A DNA stretch of 11,674 nt, from NCBI GenBank assembly GCA_016188625.1, contig JACPHL010000321.1, positions 1 through 11,674 on the forward strand, in the 5' to 3' direction. Below are positions 1-6,375 of this stretch, piece by piece. This stretch comes from Candidatus Rokuibacteriota bacterium (GTDB taxonomy: Bacteria; Methylomirabilota; Methylomirabilia; Rokubacteriales; JACPHL01). The stretch's first letter is position 1, and each line of letters begins with the position of its first letter. Under the pieces are notes generated by a model that saw nothing but the letters and a program-made list of their open reading frames with translations, ran no database searches and was not told the DNA's origin. A program made the translations under genes and the position numbers.

Positions 1-320
1 AAGCCCGCCTGCCGCCCCCGCCTGAGCTCCCTCCCCTCGGCGATCAGCCGCGTCCCCGGCGGCACCGTGCTCAGGTAGTGAATGGTCATCGCGAGCGCCA
101 CGGCGGCCTCGCCGTGGGAGTTCGCCGCGGCGGCGAAGGCCGCGTCGGCCAGCGAGAAGATCGCCCCGCCGTGGGGGGTCCCGTGGAAGTTCACCATCGC
201 GGCCCCGAGGACCATCGCCATCCGGCTGTACCCCGGCCGGAGCTCCAGGAGCTCGATCCCCAGGGAGCGGGCATAGGGGTCGGCGGCGATGAGCTCGCGG
301 AGCCGCGCGAGCTCGGTCAT
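1..320 (-). CDS. PaaI-like hotdog-fold acyl-CoA thioesterase (partial, C-terminus off the left edge)
   Basis: This gene hydrolyses a CoA thioester, probably to release CoA trapped on dead-end intermediates as PaaI does in phenylacetate catabolism. The visible 106 residues start at ATG 318-320. The PaaI/hotdog active-site stretch lies at residues 44-70, with N44, H46, the HGG turn at 50-52, and SLADAAFAAAANSHG at 56-70. D59 sits at the position of the catalytic aspartate of E. coli PaaI. Family members have about 140-150 residues, so roughly 40 are missing beyond the window. The start is two bases after the livF stop, and a GGAGGAGGG ribosome binding site overlaps the end of livF, so the gene is the last visible cistron of the transporter operon. 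The family is clear. The substrate (aryl-CoA or other acyl-CoA) is not, although the paaK-type and paaA-type genes upstream make an aromatic CoA ester plausible. Confidence 0.88.
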   Translation of the reverse strand, partial: MTELARLRELIAADPYARSLGIELLELRPGYSRMAMVLGAAMVNFHGTPHGGAIFSLADAAFAAAANSHGEAAVALAMTIHYLSTVPPGTRLIAEGRELRRGRQAG

Positions 321-322
321 GG

Positions 323-1060
323 TCACCCTCCTCCCCCCTGCCCCGGCCCCGCGGCCGGGAGGCCGAGGTAGGCCTCCCGGATGAGGGGGTGATCGAGGAG
401 CCGCGGGGCGTCGCCCGCGAGGATGACGCGGCCGCGCTCGAGGACGTACCCCCGGGCGGCGACCTCGAGGGCCAGGTGCACGTTCTGCTCCACCAGGAGC
501 GTGGTCGCGCCCCGCGCCCCGAGCGCCCGGATCACCTCGAAGATCCGGTCCACGACCAGGGGGGAGAGGCCCGTGGCCGGCTCGTCGAGCATGAGGAGGT
601 GGGGATCGGCCATGAGGGCCCGGGCGATGGCCAGCATCTGCTGCTCCCCGCCGCTCAGGGTGGCGGCGGCCTGGCGCTGGCGCTCCGCCAGGCGCGGGAA
701 GGTGTCGTAGACCCACTCCAGGGTCTCCCGGACGCGCGCCCGGTCCCGCTGGAGCCGGCCGGCCAGCAGGAGGTTCTCCACGACCGACATGGCCGGGAAG
801 ACCTCGCGCCCCTCGGGCACCAGGGCCACGCCGAGCCGCGCGACCTGGTGGGCCGCGAGCCCGCCGATCTCCCGGTCCCGGAAGGCGATCCGGCCCCCTG
901 CGGGCCGGAGCACCCCGGCGATGGTCCGGAGGATGGTGCTCTTGCCCGCGCCGTTGGGCCCGATGATCGCCACCGTCTCCCCCCGGTCCACGCGGAAGGA
1001 GACCCCCCAGAGCGCCCGCACCTTGCCGTACTCGACCTCGAGGCCCTCAACGGCCAGCAC
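323..1060 (-). CDS. livF: LivF-type ABC transporter ATP-binding protein (HAAT family)
   Basis: This is one of the two cytoplasmic ATPases that power uptake through LivHM. The 245 residues match LivF in length. Walker A GPNGAGKST is at 34-42, the Q-loop region VPEGREVF at 81-88, the canonical signature LSGGEQQ at 135-141, Walker B LLMLDE at 155-160 with the catalytic E160 followed by PATGL, and the switch region LLVEQN at 188-193, which is the usual LivF form. Translation begins with GTG (1058-1060), which overlaps the end of livG by 14 bases, so it is translationally coupled. It stops two bases before the thioesterase ATG. Together with the overlapping livG it forms the heterodimeric nucleotide-binding pair. 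The family assignment is firm. The transported substrate is unknown, because HAAT systems also carry aromatic acids, urea and short amides. Confidence 0.96.
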   Translation of the reverse strand: MLAVEGLEVEYGKVRALWGVSFRVDRGETVAIIGPNGAGKSTILRTIAGVLRPAGGRIAFRDREIGGLAAHQVARLGVALVPEGREVFPAMSVVENLLLAGRLQRDRARVRETLEWVYDTFPRLAERQRQAAATLSGGEQQMLAIARALMADPHLLMLDEPATGLSPLVVDRIFEVIRALGARGATTLLVEQNVHLALEVAARGYVLERGRVILAGDAPRLLDHPLIREAYLGLPAAGPGQGGGG

Positions 1061-1802
1061 GGTCGCCCCCGCCCGCCGCCCGCCGCGCCCCCAGGTAGGC
1101 CGTGATCACCGCCGGGTCGCCGGCGATCTCCCGGGGCGTCCCCTCGGCGATCTTCCGCCCGAAGTGCAGGACGATGATCCGCTCGCACACCCGCAGGATG
1201 ACCCGCATCACGTGCTCCACCATCAGGATCGCCAGCCCCTGCCGGCGCAACCCTTCGATCAGGGCGATCGCCTCCTGGATCTCGGCCGCGGTGAGCCCGG
1301 CGTTGATCTCGTCGAGGAGCAGCAGCCGCGCGCCCGAGGCGAGGGCGCGGGCCAGCTCGAGCTTCCGCAGCTCCACGATGTTCAGGTGGTCGGGGGGGAG
1401 GTCGGCCTTCCCCCCGAGCCCCACCGACTCCAGGATCGTCCGGGCGCGCGCCTCCGCCTCGGCCAGGCCCGAGGCCCGGGGCCCGAAGACCAGGGCGACC
1501 ATGGCGTTCTCCAGGATGGTGAGGGTCGGGAAGGGCTGGGGGATCTGGAAGGTCCGGGCGATGCCGAGCCGGGCGATCCGGTCCGGGGCGAGGCGCGTGA
1601 GCTCCTGGCCGTCGAAGGTGATGGAGCCGGCGTCGGGGCGGTGGACCCCGGTGATGGCGTTGATGAGCGTGGTCTTCCCGGCCCCATTCTGGCCGATGAG
1701 GCCCACCACCTCCCCCGCCCCGACCTCGAGGTCCACCCGGTCCAGGGCGAGCAGGCCCCCGAAGCTCTTGGTGATCCCCCGGCCGCGGAGCAGGCTCGCC
1801 AT
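1047..1802 (-). CDS. livG: LivG-type ABC transporter ATP-binding protein with a degenerate signature motif
   Basis: This is the second ATPase of the HAAT-type importer, 251 residues long. Walker A GQNGAGKTT is at 37-45, the Q-loop TFQIP at 84-88, Walker B LLLLDE at 160-165 followed by INAGL, and the switch histidine H197 lies in VEHVM. The C-terminal EGTPREIAGDPAVITAYLG (220-238) is the typical LivG tail. The signature position reads LNIVELRKLEL (140-150) in place of an LSxGxxR-type motif, so one of the two composite ATP sites may be weak or non-canonical. ATG at 1800-1802 is preceded by GAGG and lies four bases after the livM stop. The 3' end overlaps livF. A basic tail (GARRAAGGGDRAGR) follows the conserved domain and is coded within that overlap. 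Family assignment is secure. Confidence 0.95.
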   Translation of the reverse strand: MASLLRGRGITKSFGGLLALDRVDLEVGAGEVVGLIGQNGAGKTTLINAITGVHRPDAGSITFDGQELTRLAPDRIARLGIARTFQIPQPFPTLTILENAMVALVFGPRASGLAEAEARARTILESVGLGGKADLPPDHLNIVELRKLELARALASGARLLLLDEINAGLTAAEIQEAIALIEGLRRQGLAILMVEHVMRVILRVCERIIVLHFGRKIAEGTPREIAGDPAVITAYLGARRAAGGGDRAGR

Positions 1803-1806
1803 CGCC

Positions 1807-2802
1807 TCAGCGCCGGACCGCGGGCCGCGCGCCCACGGCCGCCACCCCCCGGAGGACGAGGGGGTACAGGCCCTGGGGGAAGAAGCGCACGATGACGGCC
1901 AGCATCAGGACGATGGTGATGAGGCTCTCGAACCCGCCGAGCCGCCGGAGCATCAGCTCCCAGAACAGGCGCACCACGAGGGTCCCGAGGATGGGGCCCT
2001 CGGGGGTCCGGAGCCCGCCCGCGATGGAGTAGAGCAGCGGCCAGATGGAGTCCTCGATGCCGAAGACCCCGGGCGAGATGTGGCGCGTCAGGGTGTGGCC
2101 GTTCAGGGCCCCCGCCAGGCCGGCCAGATACCCCCCCGCGCCCATGGCGAGGATCCGGTACCGCCGCACGTCGACCCCCGAGACGCCGGCCACCAGCTCA
2201 TTGTCGTGGATCGTGGCGAAGGCCAGGCCCGTCCGGGAGCGCATGAGGGAGGCCACGGCGAGATACGTCGCCACCATCAGGCCGAGGCCGATCAGATAGT
2301 TCCCGACGGCCGCCCCCTCCACGGAGAGCCCCGCGGGCAGGAGCCGCGGGGCCTCCAGGCCGTCCCAGCGGTTGGTGAGCCACCCGAACTGCTCGACCAC
2401 GAGCAGCTGGGTGATGGCGGTGAAGCCGAAGGTCACCATCCCCAGGTACCACTCCCTGAGGCGCACGCACAGCCGGCCGATCCCCAGCCCCACCAGGGCC
2501 GGGAGGAGGGGGCCCACGAACAGGGAGACGGCGGGGGGAAGGCCGAGATTGCGCGCGAGGAGGATGGAGGCGTAGCCGCCGAGCCCGAGAAAGGTGGCGT
2601 GCCCGAGGGAGAACTGCCCCGAATGCGCCACCAGGTTCCAGGACTGGGCGTAGATGGCGAAGATGAAGACGAAGGTCAGGACCTGCAGGAGGAACAGCTC
2701 CCGGGTCACGGCCAGGAGGAGGGCCGCCCCGGCGACCATGCCCAGGGCGATCCCGAGGCTGGGGGGTGTCCGCCGGGCCCGGGACGCGGCCGTGGGGGCC
2801 AT
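1807..2802 (-). CDS. livM: LivM-type ABC transporter permease
   Basis: This inner-membrane permease pairs with LivH to form the translocation channel of the HAAT-type importer. It has 331 residues, within the LivM range, and contains repeated hydrophobic segments. The first begins near residue 17 after a short basic N-terminus. The conserved stretch SGQFSLGHATFLGLGGY is at 61-77. SRTGLAFATIHDNELVAGVSGVDVRRYR (189-216) matches the cytoplasmic coupling region of the family. AGGLRTPEGPILGTLVV (261-277) is the usual late conserved loop. The start ATG (2800-2802) lies one base after the livH TAG, with GGGAG just upstream inside livH. The stop is four bases before livG. I see no truncation or frameshift. 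Assignment to the branched-chain permease family is secure, but the substrate is not determined. Confidence 0.95.
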   Translation of the reverse strand: MAPTAASRARRTPPSLGIALGMVAGAALLLAVTRELFLLQVLTFVFIFAIYAQSWNLVAHSGQFSLGHATFLGLGGYASILLARNLGLPPAVSLFVGPLLPALVGLGIGRLCVRLREWYLGMVTFGFTAITQLLVVEQFGWLTNRWDGLEAPRLLPAGLSVEGAAVGNYLIGLGLMVATYLAVASLMRSRTGLAFATIHDNELVAGVSGVDVRRYRILAMGAGGYLAGLAGALNGHTLTRHISPGVFGIEDSIWPLLYSIAGGLRTPEGPILGTLVVRLFWELMLRRLGGFESLITIVLMLAVIVRFFPQGLYPLVLRGVAAVGARPAVRR

Positions 2803-2803
2803 G

Positions 2804-3688
2804 CTACGCGCGCTCCCGGAAGATCCCCTCGGGGCGGACCAGCAGGACCAGGAGCAGCAGGATGAAGGCGGTGGCGTCCCGCCAGGCGCCGCCGAGGAAG
2901 AAGGTGGCGAAGCCCTCGACGACCCCGTAGAGGAGCCCGCCGAGCACGGCCCCCCGGATGCTGCCGAGCCCGCCCAGGATGATGACGGCGAAGGCCTTGA
3001 TGGCGGGCAGGGTGCCGCTGTAGGGGCTGAAGGGGTTGATGATCCCGTAGAGGGAGCCGGCGAGGGCGGCCAGCCCCGCGCCGATGCCGAAGCTCGCCGT
3101 GTCGATCCGCCCGACGTCGATCCCCATGAGCGCCGCGGCCAGCCGGTTCTGGCTCGTCCCCCGCATCTCCCGGCCGAACTCGGTGCGGAAGAGCAAGAGG
3201 TAGAGCCCGAGCATGACGGCCCACGTCAGGCCCAGCAGGATGGCGAAGTCGTAGCGGAGGTTGAGGAGCCCGAGGTCGAACACCCGGTGGGCGTAGGGCG
3301 TCCTGATCTGCGCGTACTCCCGGAAGTAAGGGATGAAGGCGCGCGCCAGGGCGTTCTGGAGGATCAGGATGAGGGCGATGGAGAGGAAGATCTCGTTGAT
3401 CTTGGCCGTCCCCCGGAGCGGGCGGAAGCCCAGCCGCTCCACGGCGATCCCCAGGAGCCCGACGCCGGCCATGGAGACGAAGACGCCCAGGTACGGGTGG
3501 AGGCCGAGGGCGTGCCACAGCAGGAAGGTGAGGAAGGCCCCGGTCATCATCAGCTCGCCGTGGGCGAAGTTGATGACCTTCATCACCCCGAAGATCAGGG
3601 TGAGGCCCGTGGCCAGCAGCATGTAGACGCTGCCGATGACCAGGCCCCAGATGAGGACCTGGAGCAGGACGCCAGGATCCAGGATCAC
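2804..3688 (-). CDS. livH: LivH-type ABC transporter permease
   Basis: This is the partner inner-membrane permease of LivM, 294 residues long. The N-terminal first transmembrane segment leads into GLTLIFGVMKVINFAHGE (28-45), the hallmark of LivH. ILGGLGSIRGAVLGGLL, in the C-terminal third, is the conserved coupling loop. The start is GTG at 3686-3688. No ATG exists before codon 23, which already lies inside the first membrane segment, and an in-frame TAG inside the upstream hairpin (near 3712) rules out a longer form. There is almost no Shine-Dalgarno sequence: only AAG abuts the GTG, and the nearest G-rich run is buried in the stem of repeat copy 1 (3698-3728). Translation initiation may therefore depend on that structure. 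The gene is separated from the binding-protein gene by 282 bases, whereas all downstream junctions are tight. Confidence 0.95.
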   Translation of the reverse strand: MILDPGVLLQVLIWGLVIGSVYMLLATGLTLIFGVMKVINFAHGELMMTGAFLTFLLWHALGLHPYLGVFVSMAGVGLLGIAVERLGFRPLRGTAKINEIFLSIALILILQNALARAFIPYFREYAQIRTPYAHRVFDLGLLNLRYDFAILLGLTWAVMLGLYLLLFRTEFGREMRGTSQNRLAAALMGIDVGRIDTASFGIGAGLAALAGSLYGIINPFSPYSGTLPAIKAFAVIILGGLGSIRGAVLGGLLYGVVEGFATFFLGGAWRDATAFILLLLVLLVRPEGIFRERA

Positions 3689-3697
3689 CTTAGAAAA

Positions 3698-3728
3698 CTC
3701 GGAGGGGGGCTAATGCCCCCCTTCCGAG
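3698..3728 (-). terminator. Possible terminator/attenuator hairpin abutting the livH start
   Basis: The stem GGGGGGC/GCCCCCC is extended by CTCGGA/TCCGAG and followed on the minus strand by TTTTC, seven bases before the livH GTG ends its leader. Stem strength and the short U-run fit a weak rho-independent terminator. Because it is part of a dispersed repeat and lies right at a start codon, it could instead stabilise the binding-protein mRNA or reduce livH expression. Differential expression of the binding protein over its permeases by an intervening hairpin is a known theme in ABC operons. The function here is inference. Confidence 0.45.
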
Positions 3729-3805
3729 CCTCCCCCCAAGGCGGCGCGGGCCAAGCCCGCGCTCGGAGCGGACCACCCAACCGCGCGCCGAGGGTCGAGA
3801 GCGCG
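3698..3805 (-). repeat. Two-hairpin intergenic repeat, copy 1
   Basis: This is one of three copies of a GC-rich element seen in this window. Read on the minus strand it starts with GCGCTCTCGACCCTCGGC, then TCCGCTCCGA. Next comes a perfect 8-base-pair hairpin (3744-3751 with 3755-3762, loop CAA on plus), then a 13-base-pair hairpin with one bulged base (3698-3710 with 3715-3728, loop TAAT on plus). The TTTTC that follows on the minus strand makes the last hairpin look like a terminator or attenuator immediately before livH. It is inverted relative to copies 2 and 3, and it shares the 5' GCGCTCTCGACCC block only with copy 2. Confidence 0.85.
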
Positions 3806-3970
3806 AGCCGCATCCCCCCGAAGACCTGCGCCGGATCCCTCGGCAGGCCTCCCCGAGCCTCGTGCCGACCCGGTGCCGCGGGGCCGGCCTGCGGGGCGGC
3901 CGCGACGGACGAACCATGGGTCCGCGCCCCGAGCCGCCGCGACGATCGCCCTGGGCCGGGGGCCGCCGGC

Positions 3971-5317
3971 TCAGGAGGGGTGCCGGTATCGGGCCTCGCC
4001 GAGCTCCGCCGGCCAGATGATGACGGGGCGCAGTTCTCCGAGCTTCTCGTCCCAGAACATCTGCTGGGCGAAGAGAAAGAACTCGACCTCGCGGTGCTTG
4101 GGATCGAAGCGGACCTTGCCGCCCCTCACAGGCAAGACCAGCTGCTCCATCTGAAGCTTGCCGAGGGCCTCGATGATCTTGGCCCGGTCGAGGCTCCCGG
4201 CCAGCTCCACGGCCCTGGCGGCGATGTAGACCGCGTCGTAGGCGGAGACGCCCAGGAGGCCGGGGAGCACGCCGAACTTCTTCTGGTAGGCGTCCCGGAA
4301 CCGGGCCCACCGCGCGAAGGCCGGCCCCTTGGGGATCGCGTAGGTGCTGTAGAGGCTCATGATGGTGGTGGACTGACCGATCTTGCCCAGGTCCTTGTAG
4401 TAGAGCGGGTCGTCGGCGCAGGCGCAGACCGGGCCGAGGTGAATCCGCTTCGGGTCGAGCCCCACGTCGAGGACCGCCTGCTGGAGCATGGCCACCGTCT
4501 CGCCCCGGAAGCCCATGGGGACCAGGGCGTGGGGGGCGAGGGCCTTGATCTTGGTGAGCTGCGGCCGGTAGTCCGTCTCGCCGACCTTGAACCGCTCCGT
4601 GGCGACGACCTCCACGGGATGGTTGGCCTCCTTGAGCCGGTCCGAGAAGCCCCGGAAGAACTCCGCCCCGAAGGGCGAGTCCTGGTAGAGCCAGGCCACC
4701 CGGAGGGTCTTGTCGGGGGCCATGACGGACTTCACCTCGCCGACCAGGAAGTCGGCGATGGCGGCCCCGTACATGAGCCCGGTCGCCTGGTAGTGGAAGA
4801 CCATGGCCTTGGAGGGGTCCGGCCCCATCTCGGGGGTACGCGTGAAGAGGGGCGTCGAGGGCGTCGGGATGTAGGGGACCACGTGCTCCCTGATCAGGGG
4901 GAGCGCCGCCATCCCGAAGGCGCTGCCGAGCCCGCCGAACACGAGGTCCACCTTGTCCTCGACGATGAGCTTGGTGACGCCGGAGACCGCCCCCTCCCGG
5001 GAGGTCTGGTCGTCGCCGATGAAGAGGTCGAGCTGGACCTTGGCGTTCCGGTCCTTGACGAAGACGCAGCCGCCGGCGTTGATCTCCTCCCGGGCCAGGG
5101 AGACGGCCCGCTTCTGGTCCTCCCCCGTGGCGGCGGCGGGTCCCGTCGCGGAGGTCAGGAGCCCCAGCCGGACGTTCCGGGCCTCGGCCTCGGCCCCGAG
5201 GAGGAGGGCCGCGGCGAGGCCCGCCATGGCGAGGCCCAGGGCGCGGGCCCCCGCCCCCCTCCCCTGCCCTCGAGGGTTCGGCGTCGGACGGTCGGAATCG
5301 AGGAGCCGGTTCTTCAT
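3971..5317 (-). CDS. Periplasmic solute-binding protein of a branched-chain-amino-acid-type ABC transporter
   Basis: This protein captures the substrate and delivers it to LivHMGF. It has 448 residues and a type I periplasmic-binding fold (Peripla_BP_6). The N-terminus carries an Arg-rich n-region, a hydrophobic core (about 27-41) and a likely Sec signal-peptidase site after AEA (residues 44-46). It has no lipobox cysteine or twin-arginine motif. The mature part opens with VRLGLLTSATGP (49-60), the usual first strand of the family. VDLVFGGLGSAFG (123-135), VAWLYQDSPFG (207-217) and GVSAYDAVYIAARAV (356-370) are further family landmarks. A paired-cysteine motif, CAC at 298-300, is uncommon. 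ATG 5315-5317 follows a GGGAGG ribosome binding site. The gene is bracketed by inverted copies of the intergenic repeat. The ligand cannot be deduced. An aromatic or other organic acid is as plausible as an amino acid, given the CoA-ligase gene upstream. Confidence 0.92.
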   Translation of the reverse strand: MKNRLLDSDRPTPNPRGQGRGAGARALGLAMAGLAAALLLGAEAEARNVRLGLLTSATGPAAATGEDQKRAVSLAREEINAGGCVFVKDRNAKVQLDLFIGDDQTSREGAVSGVTKLIVEDKVDLVFGGLGSAFGMAALPLIREHVVPYIPTPSTPLFTRTPEMGPDPSKAMVFHYQATGLMYGAAIADFLVGEVKSVMAPDKTLRVAWLYQDSPFGAEFFRGFSDRLKEANHPVEVVATERFKVGETDYRPQLTKIKALAPHALVPMGFRGETVAMLQQAVLDVGLDPKRIHLGPVCACADDPLYYKDLGKIGQSTTIMSLYSTYAIPKGPAFARWARFRDAYQKKFGVLPGLLGVSAYDAVYIAARAVELAGSLDRAKIIEALGKLQMEQLVLPVRGGKVRFDPKHREVEFFLFAQQMFWDEKLGELRPVIIWPAELGEARYRHPS

Positions 5318-5417
5318 GGCGTCCCTCCCTTCCCCCGGATCGCCCGGGATGGCCGGCTCCCCTTCAGGCGGGGGCCGGCGTCGCCTAGGAGCCAGGCCGA
5401 GTCACGCTGTGCGCTCA

Positions 5418-5526
5418 CGCGCTCTCGACCCTCGGCTCACGGATTGAGTGGTCCGCTCCGAGCGCGGGCTTGGCCCGCGCACCCCCCGGGGGGAGGTTCG
5501 GAAGGGGGGCAGAGCCCCCCTCCGAG
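5418..5526 (+). repeat. Two-hairpin intergenic repeat, copy 2
   Basis: This is the same element as at 3698-3805, in the opposite orientation. It begins with GCGCTCTCGACCCTCGGC and carries GTGGTCCGCTCCGA. The first hairpin pairs 5462-5469 with 5473-5480 (loop TTG), and the second pairs 5498-5510 with 5514-5525 around a bulged A at 5503 (loop AGA). It ends three bases beyond the stop codon of the PaaA-like gene. On the minus strand the G/C-rich hairpin is thus the first structure after that gene, but no U-run follows, so it is not a classical terminator. With copy 1 it forms an inverted pair around the binding-protein gene. Confidence 0.85.
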
Positions 5527-5529
5527 GAC

Positions 5530-6360
5530 CTACCCGGGGATGTAGGCCTCCTCGGGGAGGCGCTCCCAGGTCGGCTTCCACTCCGGGAGCCGCCAGCCGA
5601 GCGGCTCCACCAGGCCCTGGACCTCCGCGCGGAAGGCCTGGCGGACCTCGTCGTTGTCCCGGACCTTGAGGCCGAGCCTCTGGTAGAGGCGGTTCTTCGG
5701 GCTCCCGGGCCGCCCGAAGATGTTCATGGTCCGGATGAACCACTTGTGGAAGGCCCGCTCGCCCTCCTCCCGGGTCGCCGGGGCCTCGGCCAGGCGCTTG
5801 ACCCACAGCTCCCCGTGGCGGATGTGCATCTTCTCCTCCTTGAAGATCCCCTCGATGGCCCGGACCCACGGTCCGTAGCTCGACCGCCGGGCGTCCTCGA
5901 GCTGGTGGCCCGCGCCCCGGTCCATGCAGAAGTTGAACATGACGAAGTCGGCCCAGGTGTCGATGGGGTAGTAGAAGATGTTGACCCGCTTGTCGCTGGA
6001 GAGCCGGGCGGTGCCGATGTCGGCCTCGGGGTCGTCTAGGCGCCGGGCGAAGGCCTCCTCGTGGGGGCGGATGTGGCCCGCGACGTCGAAGCCGAGGTCG
6101 GCCAGGAGGTCGTACATCACCTTGGCGTGGCGGACCTCGTCCTTCACGATCTGGGCGACCACGAGCTTCTCCTCCACGGTGGGGGCCTTCATGATCCACG
6201 GGACGTAGCCGTAGGCCCCGGCCAGCTCCGAGTCGGCCTGCATGGTCATCAGGTGGATCAGGTTGGCCCGGTACTCCTCGGTCATCTCCTCGGGGGACTC
6301 GATCTTCTCCCCCGCCCGGATCTTGGCCAGCAGGCGTTCCTCACGCTCCTCGACCGTCAT
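5530..6360 (-). CDS. PaaA-like ferritin-fold diiron protein (phenylacetic acid catabolic family)
   Basis: This protein has 276 residues and resembles the catalytic PaaA subunit of phenylacetyl-CoA 1,2-epoxidase, which inserts an oxygen atom into the aromatic ring of a CoA ester. The expected diiron ligand set is present: E45 in ADSELAG, E75 and H78 in KDEVRHA, D147 in CMDRGA, and E176 and H179 in KEEKMH. SYGPWVRAI (161-169) also matches PaaA. It is shorter than E. coli PaaA (about 309), lacking much of the C-terminal tail. ATG 6358-6360 has a strong GAGGAGGAG ribosome binding site and lies 15 bases after the CoA-ligase stop. No paaB, paaC, paaD or paaE homologue lies in the window, so it may act with a reductase coded elsewhere, on a different CoA ester, or in a non-oxygenase role. 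The family is clear and the exact reaction is not. Confidence 0.85.
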   Translation of the reverse strand: MTVEEREERLLAKIRAGEKIESPEEMTEEYRANLIHLMTMQADSELAGAYGYVPWIMKAPTVEEKLVVAQIVKDEVRHAKVMYDLLADLGFDVAGHIRPHEEAFARRLDDPEADIGTARLSSDKRVNIFYYPIDTWADFVMFNFCMDRGAGHQLEDARRSSYGPWVRAIEGIFKEEKMHIRHGELWVKRLAEAPATREEGERAFHKWFIRTMNIFGRPGSPKNRLYQRLGLKVRDNDEVRQAFRAEVQGLVEPLGWRLPEWKPTWERLPEEAYIPG

Positions 6361-6375
6361 GGGGATCTCCTCCTC

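Noticed and set aside
3806-3970. Small gene or terminator after the binding-protein stop
   Set aside because: Only short imperfect G/C dyads are present, with no U-run, no start with a ribosome binding site and no recognisable peptide.
3690-4310. 206-codon minus-strand frame across the binding-protein 3' end and the intergenic gap
   Set aside because: It overlaps the binding-protein gene in another frame and runs through the repeat element; composition is shadow-like.
3698-5526. Insertion sequence around the binding-protein gene
   Set aside because: No transposase is coded between the inverted repeats and no target-site duplication is evident at the outer edges (TTTTC side versus GACC side).
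2654-5545. Very long open frame on the plus strand (963 codons)
   Set aside because: It is antisense to livM, livH and the binding-protein gene, all with clear family motifs, and its translation is dominated by E/G/P/R/D low-complexity sequence typical of shadow frames at high G+C.
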